A stretch of 64,000 nucleotides of DNA from positions 2,542,001-2,606,000 of the forward strand of contig NZ_JAFLRG010000001.1 of the NCBI RefSeq assembly GCF_017315725.1. The letters run 5' to 3'. The notes below the pieces were generated by a model. That model was not told where the DNA came from and did no database searches. It saw nothing but the letters and a program-made list of their open reading frames with translations. Within the stretch, counting starts at the first letter, position 1; each line of letters opens with the position of its first letter. Of this stretch, positions 55,231 through 64,000 are shown in pieces. The position numbers and the translations under genes are program-made. The DNA comes from Trinickia acidisoli. Its GTDB lineage: Bacteria > Pseudomonadota > Gammaproteobacteria > Burkholderiales > Burkholderiaceae.

Positions 55231-55270
55231 AAAGCGCCGCGGGACGTCAATTCCGCGGCGCTTTGTTTTA
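55231..55270 (+). terminator. terminator after the Fsr-like gene
   Basis: A 12-bp perfect stem AAAGCGCCGCGG / CCGCGGCGCTTT with a 10-nt loop is followed by GTTTTA, 22 bp beyond the stop codon. Confidence 0.85.
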
Positions 55271-55330
55271 TGCGAGACATCCGCTCAGTTCGGTGAGCGC
55301 CGTCGAAGCCGGCGTGGCCGCTACGTGAGG

Positions 55331-56137
55331 CTAGGCGATGGCATACGCCGCCAGGAACCGCCGCAAAATCCCTGACGAATAAGCGCTGGCGATATCGGTC
55401 AGGAATGTCGTAAACGAAGCCGTCGCGTGATCATCCGCCGTGTCGGAGATCGTTCGCACGATTGCGCATGGCACGTCGTGCTCGTAGCAAACCTGCGCCA
55501 TCGCCGCCCCTTCCATCTCGACCGCCATCGCTTCGGGCAACGCCTGCGCCAACGCGCGCACCTCGCTCGCGCTCGAGACGAAGCGATCGCCGCTGATGAT
55601 CAATCCTCGATGGACGCGCGGCGCTTGAAACGCAAAGCGCTCGGCGAGCGTCTTACCTTCGTCGGTCACGAAACGCTCGCAGGCGGCGGCGAGCGCGTCG
55701 GCCAGCGGCGCGTGCGCCGGAAAGCGGGCGCGATCGAGCAGCGGCACCTCGTAGCGCGGAAACAGCGGCGAGGCGTCGAGATCGTGCTGCAGCAGCGAAT
55801 CGGCAACGACGATGTCGCCCACGCGCACGCCTTGGCCGACACCGCCGGCCACGCCGGTAAACACCACCGCATCGACACCGAAGACATGAATGAGCGCGCT
55901 CGCGCTCGCCGCCGCCGCGACCTTGCCCACACGCGCGAGCGTGACGACGCAAGGCACGCCGTGCGCCGTGCCCACGTGATAATCGCGCCGGCCCAGCGTG
56001 ACCGTGCGCATGTCGCCTTCCGCGCGCATCGCCTCGACGAGATCGCCGAGCTCTTGCGGCAGCGCCGCCAATATGCCGAGCCGGCGCACGGCGCCGCTAC
56101 CGTTATCGCTATCGTCGTGATGGCTATCCATGCTCAT
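55331..56137 (-). CDS. mtnN: 5'-methylthioadenosine/S-adenosylhomocysteine nucleosidase family protein
   Basis: The 268-residue phosphorylase-superfamily protein cleaves adenine from MTA/SAH, recycling methyl-donor by-products. Visible are FTGVAGGVGQGVRVGDIVVA, the purine-site SGDRFVSS, the ribose-site EMEGAAMAQVC (Glu) and the catalytic Asp in VRTISDTADD. The N-terminus is about 30 residues longer than the enteric enzyme and starts at 56137. It could alternatively be a related phosphorylase of similar fold. Confidence 0.88.
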   Translation of the reverse strand: MSMDSHHDDSDNGSGAVRRLGILAALPQELGDLVEAMRAEGDMRTVTLGRRDYHVGTAHGVPCVVTLARVGKVAAAASASALIHVFGVDAVVFTGVAGGVGQGVRVGDIVVADSLLQHDLDASPLFPRYEVPLLDRARFPAHAPLADALAAACERFVTDEGKTLAERFAFQAPRVHRGLIISGDRFVSSASEVRALAQALPEAMAVEMEGAAMAQVCYEHDVPCAIVRTISDTADDHATASFTTFLTDIASAYSSGILRRFLAAYAIA

Positions 56138-56266
56138 CGGAATCGGATCGTATTCAAAGTCATTTTGGACCCTCGCCCATGCAGTGCCCCGATCTCTCAG
56201 GGGCTTCTATCCGAGCGCGGGACTGCCTTCAGTGTGCAGCCAAGCGGATGGCGCCGCGAGAGGACA

Positions 56267-58627
56267 TCAATCGACGACTTGCAGCTTGGCCACCGATAGC
56301 GCGAGCCATTTTTCGCCGTGCCGCTTGAAGCGAACTTGCGCGCGCGCATCGGCGCCGGTGCCTTCGAGCGCCGTGATCGCGCCTTCTCCGAATTTCGTGT
56401 GAAAAACTTGCTGACCGACGCGAAAACCCGTCTCGGCCGCGCGCTGCTCGTTGGCGAACGCGGGCAGCGGCGCCGCTTCGAAGGCGGCCGCCGGACCGCC
56501 GCGATCGGGCCGCGCGAACCAGTCGCGGCCCCAGCCCGAGCCCGATTGATCGGCGCGCCCGCCCCAGCGCGATCCCGCCTCGGCTTTCGGCGTCAGCCAT
56601 TTCAGCGTCGTTTCGGGCAACTCGTCGAAGAACCGCGAGCGCACGTTGTAGCGCGTTTGCCCGTGCAGCATGCGGCTTTGCGCGAGCGACAGATAAAGCC
56701 GCTCCTTCGCGCGCGTAATCGCGACGTACATGAGCCGGCGCTCTTCCTCGAGCCCGTCCGTCTCCTTCGCGCTGTTCTCGTGCGGAAACAGCCCCTCTTC
56801 GAGCCCCGTGATGAACACGGCCGTGAATTCGAGCCCCTTCGCCGCGTGCACTGTCATCAATTGGATGGCATCCTGCCCCGCTTGCGCCTGGTTTTCGCCG
56901 GCCTCGAGCGACGCGTGCGACAAAAAGCCGGCGAGCGGCGTCATCGTATCGGGATTTTGCGCCGGATCGATCAGGCTGGCCGCGTCGAGCACGACCGTGT
57001 CGTCCGCCTCCGACGAGACGGCCAGCTCGGGCGCCGACGTCGCCCCCGGCGCGAGACGGATCGACCGCGCGGGCGTATCGAGCCCGTAGCCTTCTTCGCT
57101 GACGAACGCCGTGGCGGCGTTGACGAGTTCCTGCAAGTTCTCGAGCCGATCCTGCCCCTCGCGCTCGTTTTGATAGAACTCGGCCAAACCACTGACGCGC
57201 ACGACGTACTCGACCGTTTCGGGCAAGCTCATCCGCTCCGTCTCGGCGCGCATCTTCGCGACGAGATTCGCGAACGAGCCGAGGCTCGTGCCGGCTTTGC
57301 CCGTCACATAGGCAATGGCCGTGGCCATCGAACAGCCGTAAAGGCGCGCCGCATCCGCCAGTTGCTCGATCGAGCGCGCGCCGATGCCGCGCGTGGGGAA
57401 GTTCACGACGCGCGCAAACGCCGTATCGTCGTTCGGGTTGTCGATCAGGCGCAGATAGGCGAGCGCGTGCTTGACTTCCTGCCGCTCGAAAAAGCGCAGG
57501 CCGCCGTAGACGCGATAGGCGATGCCCGCGTTCACGAGCGTGTGCTCGATCGTGCGCGACTGCGCGTTGCTGCGATAGAGCACGGCGATCTCGCTGCGCG
57601 ACATGCCGTTGTTGATCAGCGCCCGGATTTCCTCGACGATCCAGCCGGCCTCCTGCGAATCGGTGGCCGCCTCGTAGACGCGCACGGGCTCGCCGTGCCC
57701 CGCATCGGTCCGCAAGTTCTTGCCCAGGCGCCGCGCGTTGTGCTCGATGAGCGCGTTGGCCGTATCGAGGATGTACCCGTGCGAACGATAGTTCTGCTCG
57801 AGCTTGATCAGATGGCGGACGTTGAACTCGCGCTCGAAGTCGAGCATGTTGCCTACGTTCGCGCCGCGAAACGCGTAGATCGATTGGTCGTCGTCGCCGA
57901 CAGCGAAAATCGCATTGGACTGCCCCGCCAGCAACTTGAGCCACGCGTATTGGAGCTTGTTCGTGTCTTGGAATTCGTCGACGAGAATGTGCTTGAAGCG
58001 TGCTTGATAGTGAGCGCGCAGCGGTGCGTTGTGCGCGAGCAGTTCGTAACAGCGCAGCAGCAGCTCGGGAAAATCGACGACGCCCTCGCGCTGGCACTGC
58101 TGCTCGTACGCGCGGAAAAGCTCCACGAACTTCAAGTTGAAGCTATCGGTCGCGTCCACCTGATCGGGGCGCAGCCCTTGTTCCTTCGCATTGTTGATGA
58201 AGTACTGCAGATTCTTCGGCGGGTACTTTTCGTCGTCGACGTTCAGGCCCTTCATCAGGCGCTTGATCGCCGAGAGCTGATCGGCGGTGTCGAGGATCTG
58301 AAACGTCGCGGGCAACCCGGCATCGCGGTGATGCGCGCGCAGCATGCGATTGCACAGGCCGTGGAACGTGCCGATCCACATGCCGCGCGTGTCGATCGGC
58401 AACAGCGCCGACAGCCGCCCCATCATCTCGCGCGCCGCCTTGTTCGTGAAGGTGACGCCGAGCACCGTCGGCGGCGACGCGAACCCCTGCTGGATCAGCC
58501 ACGCGATGCGCGTGATCAGCACGCGCGTCTTACCGCTGCCCGCGCCCGCCAGGATCAGCGCCGGTTCGTTCGGCAGCGTGACGGCAGCGTATTGTTCGGG
58601 ATTGAGGTGGGCGAGCAGTTCTGGCAT
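56267..58627 (-). CDS. uvrD: DNA helicase II (UvrD)
   Basis: The 786-residue SF1A helicase has Q motif NPEQYAAVTLP, Walker A GAGSGKT (28-34), motif II VDEFQD (about 215-220), motif III GDDDQSIYAFRGA, and motifs V/VI VHAAKGLEFTAVF and YVAITRAKERLYLS. A C-terminal SH3-like RNA-polymerase-binding end (FRVGQQVFHTKFGEGAITAL) matches UvrD rather than Rep. It unwinds DNA in nucleotide-excision and mismatch repair. It starts 216 bp from divergent valS. Confidence 0.96.
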   Translation of the reverse strand: MPELLAHLNPEQYAAVTLPNEPALILAGAGSGKTRVLITRIAWLIQQGFASPPTVLGVTFTNKAAREMMGRLSALLPIDTRGMWIGTFHGLCNRMLRAHHRDAGLPATFQILDTADQLSAIKRLMKGLNVDDEKYPPKNLQYFINNAKEQGLRPDQVDATDSFNLKFVELFRAYEQQCQREGVVDFPELLLRCYELLAHNAPLRAHYQARFKHILVDEFQDTNKLQYAWLKLLAGQSNAIFAVGDDDQSIYAFRGANVGNMLDFEREFNVRHLIKLEQNYRSHGYILDTANALIEHNARRLGKNLRTDAGHGEPVRVYEAATDSQEAGWIVEEIRALINNGMSRSEIAVLYRSNAQSRTIEHTLVNAGIAYRVYGGLRFFERQEVKHALAYLRLIDNPNDDTAFARVVNFPTRGIGARSIEQLADAARLYGCSMATAIAYVTGKAGTSLGSFANLVAKMRAETERMSLPETVEYVVRVSGLAEFYQNEREGQDRLENLQELVNAATAFVSEEGYGLDTPARSIRLAPGATSAPELAVSSEADDTVVLDAASLIDPAQNPDTMTPLAGFLSHASLEAGENQAQAGQDAIQLMTVHAAKGLEFTAVFITGLEEGLFPHENSAKETDGLEEERRLMYVAITRAKERLYLSLAQSRMLHGQTRYNVRSRFFDELPETTLKWLTPKAEAGSRWGGRADQSGSGWGRDWFARPDRGGPAAAFEAAPLPAFANEQRAAETGFRVGQQVFHTKFGEGAITALEGTGADARAQVRFKRHGEKWLALSVAKLQVVD

Positions 58628-58843
58628 GGAGGGAGCGATTCTCTACGACGGAAGGAGCGGGCAATGCCGTATGCGGCAACGCTTTGCGAGCCCGCCATTA
58701 TAAGGCCGTGCGCCGAACGCATCGGCCGTCCCTTTATAATCGACGGTTTCGAACCTGAAACGCCGAACCGGCTTCGGCTTCGCACGGGTTCTTGACAGCG
58801 GACACTCCACATCACCTCAGGCATTTTTCGGCGGATTTCCACC

Positions 58844-61744
58844 ATGACCGACACCACGCTGGCGAAGAGTTTCGAGCCCCAGACGATCGAGGCCCAATGG
58901 GGCCCCGAATGGGAAAAACGCGGATATGCGCAGCCGGCCTTCGCGCCGAACGCACCAGGCGTGCCGGACGCACCTACCGCGGCCCCAGCCCATTTCTCGA
59001 TACAACTGCCGCCGCCGAACGTCACGGGCACGCTGCACATGGGGCACGCGTTCAACCAGACGATCATGGACGGTCTCACGCGCTATCACCGCATGCTCGG
59101 CGCGAACACGCTATGGCTGCCGGGTACCGACCACGCGGGCATCGCGACGCAGATCGTCGTCGAGCGCCAGCTCGATCAGCAAGGCGTGTCGCGCCACGAT
59201 CTCGGCCGCGAAAAATTCGTCGAGCGCGTATGGGAGTGGAAGGAACGCTCGGGCTCGACGATCACGAATCAGGTGCGGCGCCTCGGCGCGTCGATCGACT
59301 GGTCGCGCGAATACTTCACGATGGACGACAAAATGTCGAAAGTCGTCAGCGAAGTGTTCGTGCGGCTTTACGAGCAAGGCTTGATCTATCGCGGCAAGCG
59401 GCTCGTCAATTGGGACCCGGTCTTGATGACGGCCGTCTCCGACCTCGAAGTCGCGAGCGAGGAGGAAAACGGCCATCTGTGGCACATCCGCTATCCGCTC
59501 GCCGACGGCGGCGGCCACTTGACCGTCGCCACGACGCGTCCCGAGACGATGCTCGGCGACGTCGCCGTGATGGTCCACCCCGAGGACGAGCGCTACGCGC
59601 ACCTGATCGGCAAAGCGGTCAAGCTGCCGCTCTGCGATCGCGAGATCCCCATCATCGCCGACGACTACGTCGATCGCGAATTCGGCACGGGCGTCGTCAA
59701 AGTCACGCCGGCACACGATTTCAATGACTACCAAGTGGGCCAGCGCCACGCGCTGCCGCAAATCGAAATCCTCACGCTCGAAGCGAAGATCAACGACAAC
59801 GCCCCCGCCGCCTATCGCGGCCTCGATCGCTTCGAGGCCCGCAAGCGCGTCGTCGCCGATCTCGATGCCCAGGGCCTGCTGGAATCGGTCAAGCAGCACA
59901 AGCTGATGGTGCCGCGCGGCGACCGCACGAGCGTCGTGCTCGAGCCGATGCTGACCGATCAATGGTTCGTCGCGATGAGCAAGCCGGCGCCCGAAGGCAC
60001 GTTCAATCCGGGCAAGTCGATCGCGCAAGCCGCGCTCGACGTCGTGCGCAGCGGCGAGATCCAGTTCGTCCCCGAAAACTGGACGACGACCTACTACCAG
60101 TGGCTCGAAAACATCCAGGACTGGTGCATCTCGCGTCAGCTCTGGTGGGGCCATCAGATCCCGGCTTGGTACGGCGAGAACGGCGAGGTATTCGTCGCCC
60201 GCACCGAGCAGGAAGCGCGCGAACAAGCGGCCGCACGCGGCTACACGGGCGCGCTCGAGCGCGACGACGACGTGCTCGACACGTGGTTCTCGTCGGCGCT
60301 CGTGCCGTTTTCCTCGCTCGGCTGGCCGCAAGACACGAAGGAGCTGGCCGCGTTCCTGCCCTCCTCGGTGCTCGTCACGGGCTTCGACATCATTTTCTTC
60401 TGGGTTGCGCGGATGATCATGATGACGACGCACTTCACGGGGAAGGTGCCGTTTCACACCGTCTACGTGCACGGGCTCGTTCGCGATCACGAAGGCCAGA
60501 AGATGTCGAAGAGCAAAGGCAACACGCTCGACCCGATCGACATCGTCGACGGCATCGATCTCGAGACGCTCGTCGCCAAGCGCACGACGGGCCTCATGAA
60601 TCCGAAGCAGGCCGCGTCGATCGAGAAGAAAACGCGCAAGGAATTTCCCGAAGGCATTCCCGCCTTCGGCACCGATGCCTTGCGCTTCACGATGGCCTCG
60701 ATGGCGACGCTCGGGCGCAACGTCAACTTCGATCTGGCACGCTGCGAAGGCTATCGCAATTTCTGCAACAAGCTGTGGAATGCCACGCGCTTCGTGCTGA
60801 TGAATTGCGAAGGGCACGACTGCGGTTTTTCGAAGCCCGGCCCCTGCGCGCCCGGCGACTGCGCCCCCGGCGGCTATACCGAGTTCTCGCAAGCGGACCG
60901 TTGGATCGTCTCGCTGCTTCAGCGCGTGGAAGCCGAAGTCGAAAAGGGCTTTGCCGACTACCGCTTCGACAACGTCGCGAATGCGATCTACAAGTTCGTG
61001 TGGGACGAGTATTGCGATTGGTACGTCGAACTCGCGAAGGTGCAGATCCAGAACGGCACGCCGGAGCAGCAGCGCGCAACACGCCGCACGCTGCTGCGTG
61101 TGCTCGAAACGGTGCTGCGGCTCGCGCACCCGATCATTCCGTTCATCACGGAAGCGCTCTGGCAAAAAGTCGCGCCGCTGACGGACGCGTACCCGCAAGG
61201 CGCGGCGAGCGGCGAAGCATCGATCATGGTGCAACGTTACCCGCGCGTCGAGGAGAAAAAAATCGACGAAAATGCCGAGCGCTGGGCCGCGGACTTGAAA
61301 ACCGCAATCGATGCTTGCAGAAATTTGCGCGGCGAAATGAACCTATCGCCCGCCACGAAGGTCCCTCTGCTGGTGCACGGCAACGCAAGCCAATGGCAGA
61401 CGTTCGCACCGTACGCCCAAGCGCTCGCGCGTTTGTCGGAGGTGCGGGTCATGGCCGACGAAGCCACGCTCGACGCGCAGTCGCAAGGCGCGCCGATCGC
61501 GATCGTCGGCGGCGACAAGCTCGCGCTGCTCGTCGAAATCGACGTAGCGGCCGAGCGTGAGCGGTTGGGCAAGGAAATTGCTCGGCTCGACGCGGAAATT
61601 GCCAAGTGTTCGGCGAAGCTCGGAAACGAGGCTTTTGTCGCAAAAGCACCGGCTGCCGTTGTAGAGCAAGAGCAGAAAAGGCTGTCACAATATCGCGACA
61701 CCATTGCCAAGCTCAGCGCACAGCTCGCGCGTCTGCCGGTTTGA
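58844..61744 (+). CDS. valS: valyl-tRNA synthetase
   Basis: The 966-residue class I synthetase attaches valine to tRNA-Val. HIGH is HMGH (65-68), KMSKS is at about 553-557 ([14 protein letters not shown]), and the editing domain ([17 protein letters not shown]) lies between. It has an anticodon-binding domain and a C-terminal coiled-coil arm ([20 protein letters not shown], about 890-966). A small loop insertion with [12 protein letters not shown] occurs in the catalytic C-terminal region. It precedes galU by 51 bp. Confidence 0.98.
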   Translation: MTDTTLAKSFEPQTIEAQWGPEWEKRGYAQPAFAPNAPGVPDAPTAAPAHFSIQLPPPNVTGTLHMGHAFNQTIMDGLTRYHRMLGANTLWLPGTDHAGIATQIVVERQLDQQGVSRHDLGREKFVERVWEWKERSGSTITNQVRRLGASIDWSREYFTMDDKMSKVVSEVFVRLYEQGLIYRGKRLVNWDPVLMTAVSDLEVASEEENGHLWHIRYPLADGGGHLTVATTRPETMLGDVAVMVHPEDERYAHLIGKAVKLPLCDREIPIIADDYVDREFGTGVVKVTPAHDFNDYQVGQRHALPQIEILTLEAKINDNAPAAYRGLDRFEARKRVVADLDAQGLLESVKQHKLMVPRGDRTSVVLEPMLTDQWFVAMSKPAPEGTFNPGKSIAQAALDVVRSGEIQFVPENWTTTYYQWLENIQDWCISRQLWWGHQIPAWYGENGEVFVARTEQEAREQAAARGYTGALERDDDVLDTWFSSALVPFSSLGWPQDTKELAAFLPSSVLVTGFDIIFFWVARMIMMTTHFTGKVPFHTVYVHGLVRDHEGQKMSKSKGNTLDPIDIVDGIDLETLVAKRTTGLMNPKQAASIEKKTRKEFPEGIPAFGTDALRFTMASMATLGRNVNFDLARCEGYRNFCNKLWNATRFVLMNCEGHDCGFSKPGPCAPGDCAPGGYTEFSQADRWIVSLLQRVEAEVEKGFADYRFDNVANAIYKFVWDEYCDWYVELAKVQIQNGTPEQQRATRRTLLRVLETVLRLAHPIIPFITEALWQKVAPLTDAYPQGAASGEASIMVQRYPRVEEKKIDENAERWAADLKTAIDACRNLRGEMNLSPATKVPLLVHGNASQWQTFAPYAQALARLSEVRVMADEATLDAQSQGAPIAIVGGDKLALLVEIDVAAERERLGKEIARLDAEIAKCSAKLGNEAFVAKAPAAVVEQEQKRLSQYRDTIAKLSAQLARLPV

Positions 61745-61795
61745 CAGCGTCGATGGGCACGTGGTCCCACAGTACTCGAGAATTAGGGTAATGCC

Positions 61796-62677
61796 ATGCT
61801 AAAAGTCACTAAGGCAGTCTTTCCCGTTGCGGGCCTCGGCACGCGCTTTCTTCCTGCCACGAAGGCCAGCCCCAAGGAGATGCTGCCGATCGTCGACAAG
61901 CCGTTGATTCAATACGCCGTCGAAGAAGCGATGGCCGCCGGCATCACCGAAATGATCTTCGTCACGGGCCGCAGCAAGCGCGCGATCGAAGATCACTTCG
62001 ATAAGTCCTATGAGATCGAAGCGGAGCTCGAGGCGCGCGGCAAGGAGAAGCTGCTCGAGCTCGTACGCAGCATCAAGCCGAGCCACGTCGATTGCTTCTA
62101 CGTGCGTCAGCCCGAGGCGCTCGGGCTAGGCCATGCCGTGCTGTGCGCGGAGAAGCTCGTCGGCGACAATCCGTTCGCGGTCATCCTCGCGGACGACTTG
62201 CTCTATGCCGAGCCGCCCGTCATGAAGCAGATGATCGACGTCTTCGATCACTATCACAGCTCGGTGATCGGGGTCGAAGAGATTCCGCGGCAAGAGACGC
62301 GTTCGTACGGCATCGTCGACGGCAAGGAGTGGGAAGACGCCATCATCAAGATGTCGGGCATCGTCGAAAAGCCGGCACCCGAAGTGGCGCCGTCGAACCT
62401 CGGCGTCGTGGGCCGCTATGTGCTCAAGCCGCGCATCTTCGATCATCTGCGCGCGCTCAAGCCGGGCGCGGGCGGCGAGATTCAGCTCACGGACGGCATC
62501 CAGTCGCTGCTCGGCGACGAGCAAGTGCTCGCCTACAAGTATCACGGCACCCGTTTCGACTGCGGCAGCAAGCTCGGCTATCTGAAGGCGACCGTCGAGT
62601 TCGCGCTGCGCCATGCGGAAGTGGCCGAAGACTTCGAGCACTATCTGCGCACGCGCGCGCCGGTGATGGATAGCTGA
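61796..62677 (+). CDS. galU: UTP-glucose-1-phosphate uridylyltransferase (GalU)
   Basis: The 293-residue enzyme makes UDP-glucose from UTP and glucose-1-phosphate for polysaccharide and LPS. The nucleotide loop [19 protein letters not shown] (residues 13-31) and the [16 protein letters not shown] and [16 protein letters not shown] motifs are full-length. The start at ATG 61796 follows TTAGGGTAATG-type spacing. It lies behind valS in the same direction. Confidence 0.97.
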   Translation: MLKVTKAVFPVAGLGTRFLPATKASPKEMLPIVDKPLIQYAVEEAMAAGITEMIFVTGRSKRAIEDHFDKSYEIEAELEARGKEKLLELVRSIKPSHVDCFYVRQPEALGLGHAVLCAEKLVGDNPFAVILADDLLYAEPPVMKQMIDVFDHYHSSVIGVEEIPRQETRSYGIVDGKEWEDAIIKMSGIVEKPAPEVAPSNLGVVGRYVLKPRIFDHLRALKPGAGGEIQLTDGIQSLLGDEQVLAYKYHGTRFDCGSKLGYLKATVEFALRHAEVAEDFEHYLRTRAPVMDS

Positions 62678-62688
62678 CGAGGACGATA

Positions 62689-62742
62689 GCCGACGCAGTC
62701 CGTCTACCTCTGCGTCGGCACCGACGTATACGTCTACGTCGG
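62689..62742. repeat. two GC-rich hairpins downstream of galU
   Basis: GCCGACGCAG / CTGCGTCGGC (62689-62698 with 62710-62719) and CCGACGTA / TACGTCGG (62721-62728 with 62735-62742) are perfect stems in tandem. No T-tract follows. They separate galU from a convergent frameshifted gene. Confidence 0.8.
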
Positions 62743-62765
62743 CTCCGTTGCGCGCGATCGTCGAA

Positions 62766-62967
62766 TCAGAAGCGGTAGGTCACACCCACCTTCACGCTCG
62801 GGTAGACGCGGTAGCGATCGATCTTGCTCTGTAGTTGCTGCTCTTCGGCGTCGACGTTCGCTTGGCCGGCTTCGGCCACGATCGCCGGCGGCACGTCGAA
62901 GTCCAGATGCGGGCGAACCTGCCGCCAGGACGAAACCCGCGGCAACGGCGCCAATCCAATTCTTCAT
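62766..62967 (-). pseudogene. frameshifted small exported protein gene
   Basis: From ATG 62967 one frame encodes a signal peptide (MKNWIGAVAAGFVLAAG); about 20 codons later the sensible sequence continues in another frame (HLDFDVPPAIVAEAGQANVD, then YPSVKVGVTYRF) to the stop at 62766. The two halves fit one small exported protein ending in a beta-strand-like YRF. One or two bases appear lost near 62905-62915. It could be a pseudogene or a sequencing error. Confidence 0.55.
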
Positions 62968-63340
62968 TGTCTAATGTCCTCTTGTCGATCGGGGCCGAGC
63001 GTCCGTTTCGCGACGAGAACGAAACGGCTACCCGGTTGCGCACACGTTTGCGCAGTCGCGCATGCTCGCGGTCGATTCGCTACCAACCCGCGCGGCGGCG
63101 CGCACGTGCACAGGCAGGTCTGCGACATGCGCGGCGCGCACTTGAGCCGTGCGTGCGAAACATTCGAACCGGCGCTTAAGCCTCATCGGATCGAGCGCGT
63201 TGGTCGGACGAAACCACCGCGCTGGATGGGGACTCGGAGGGAAGAGAATGGCGCCGTGCATCGACCGACCAAGCAGCGGTCGAGCATGCGCCGTGCCGCG
63301 GTAGCGGCGTGGCTTATCGAGGGGGCTTAATAGACGTGGC
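62968..63340. other. intergenic stretch without recognised genes
   Basis: About 370 bp of GC-rich DNA with overlapping short frames on both strands. None has a credible ribosome binding site combined with family resemblance. No hairpin or promoter stands out. Confidence 0.4.
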
Positions 63341-63568
63341 TTAGCGGCGACGCATCAGAAAGACGAACGTCTTGTCTTGCGTCGAGCTTTCGACGATTTC
63401 GTTGCCCGTTTGCTTGGCGAACGCGGCAAAATCGCGCTGCGAGCCTGGATCCGTCGCCAGCACTTTCAGAATCTGGCCGCTTTGCATATCGGCCAGCGCC
63501 TTCTTCGCTCGCAGAATCGGCAGCGGACAGTTCAATCCGCGTGCATCGACTTCCTTATGAATGTCCAT
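63341..63568 (-). CDS. TusA-family sulfur carrier protein
   Basis: From ATG 63568 it has 75 residues with the TusA signature: DARGLNCPLPILRAKKALAD with the catalytic CPxP cysteine at about residue 14, ending VFLMRR. TusA relays sulfur for tRNA thiolation (2-thiouridine) or, in some relatives, for molybdenum cofactor or respiratory sulfur transfer. The upstream ribosome binding site is weak. The context does not settle which role applies; a longer frame adds 17 non-conserved residues. Confidence 0.9.
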   Translation of the reverse strand: MDIHKEVDARGLNCPLPILRAKKALADMQSGQILKVLATDPGSQRDFAAFAKQTGNEIVESSTQDKTFVFLMRRR

Positions 63569-63756
63569 CGGCAATTGGCCTTCCTGTGAAGCGCCCGGCC
63601 GGCCGTCGACGTCTCGCATTCGAAAACGCGGCGCCGCTCGACCACTTCGAGCGCAAAGAAACGAATTTTACCGCAGCGCGCCGACCGCCCTCCTCCCGCC
63701 ACGCACGCAATACGGACATTGACTAGTCGCCGCACAGAAAATGCGCGTTCGATTCT

Positions 63757-63777
63757 GGTTGCACTACGAGTGCAACC
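63757..63777. promoter_or_regulatory. 21-bp palindrome upstream of the right-edge gene
   Basis: GGTTGCACT-ACG-AGTGCAACC is a perfect 9-bp inverted repeat with a 3-bp centre. No T-tract follows. The position 127 bp ahead of the gene starting at 63904 suggests an operator for a dimeric regulator. The 63569-63903 gap shows no other feature. Confidence 0.55.
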
Positions 63778-63903
63778 TCACCTCACGCCGAATCGGCGAT
63801 GAATACTTCATGAACTTGCGCTTTCGGTAAGCCGACAGAAATCTCACGGCCCGGCCCGGCTCGTCGAATGGCTCCGTCAAACGCCATGCTCGTGGAGTAT
63901 CCC

Positions 63904-64000
63904 ATGCAAAGAATCGAACTTGCCGACGGCGGCTTTGCGCCGCTGCAGCCGGTCACGTCCCCGCAAACGCCACCGCCACCGGCCAAGCCTGCGTCGGCCG
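63904..64000 (+). CDS. 5' end of a gene cut by the right edge
   Basis: ATG 63904 follows GGAG at a spacing of six and opens a frame that reaches the window end: MQRIELADGGFAPLQPVTSP then a proline-rich stretch. Only 32 residues are present. No family can be assigned. The palindrome at 63757-63777 may regulate it. Confidence 0.55.
   Translation, partial: MQRIELADGGFAPLQPVTSPQTPPPPAKPASA

Noticed and set aside
62968-63330. Overlapping plus-strand frames between the frameshifted gene and the TusA-like gene
   Set aside because: Arg/Ala-rich translations with no conserved motif; treated as non-coding.

Overview
The window is a high-G+C (mid-60s percent by eye), densely coded chromosomal segment. 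Gene order and protein sequences point to a betaproteobacterium of the Burkholderiaceae (Burkholderia/Paraburkholderia/Trinickia group). The pointers are the rluB-rimP-nusA-infB-rbfA-truB block, scpB beside rluB, a BamC lipoprotein, a FUSC-type efflux operon, and a CCA-encoding tRNA gene. No rRNA operon, prophage, CRISPR array or complete insertion sequence was seen.

Layout. 1-5.5 kb: a MarR regulator followed by a co-directional tripartite MFS efflux operon (outer-membrane lipoprotein, EmrA-like adaptor, EmrB-like pump). 5.5-15.1 kb: a leftward housekeeping block for chromosome segregation, translation and transcription (scpB, rluB, rimP, nusA, infB, rbfA, truB). It carries a terminator upstream of rimP and a terminator-like hairpin between infB and rbfA. 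15.1-19.2 kb: sparse, with an orphan IS5-type transposase domain, small secreted proteins, a candidate structured RNA, a YdcF-like protein and a His/Met-rich periplasmic protein. 19.3-23.5 kb: bamC with two small genes, then tRNA-Leu(UAA) interrupted by a 292-nt group I intron, a TSUP permease and a TPR protein. 23.7-28.3 kb: accessory region with the remains of an SRPBCC/GST gene pair fused by deletion, an MqsR/MqsA toxin-antitoxin pair, and an MFS/LysR divergent pair.

28.3-35.0 kb, mostly leftward: a MotC/MotD-like stator pair, a cyclic-nucleotide-binding protein, an EF-hand protein, a large S10-type serine carboxypeptidase lipoprotein, an AT-rich gap and an orphan IucB/AlcB-like acyltransferase. 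35.2-42.4 kb: aqpZ, a 13-bp tandem repeat, and ilvA preceded by what reads as a complete isoleucine attenuator (20-codon leader peptide, competing hairpins, terminator). These are followed by a LysR/serine-hydrolase divergent pair, an epimerase and an NlpD-like protein. 42.8-51.7 kb: an acyl-CoA synthetase, cytochrome b561, small genes, and a LysR-controlled FUSC (AaeXAB/fusaric-acid type) efflux operon with its own outer-membrane factor. 51.9-64 kb: a chemoreceptor, a fosmidomycin-resistance-like MFS pump, mtnN, uvrD, valS, galU, a frameshifted small gene, a TusA-like protein and the first codons of a gene cut by the right edge.

The observations most worth follow-up are the self-splicing-type intron inside the tRNA-Leu anticodon and the transcription attenuator of ilvA, both read directly from base pairing. 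Several small proteins, candidate RNAs and inverted repeats are reported at lower confidence. All function calls come from reading the sequence; no database was searched.
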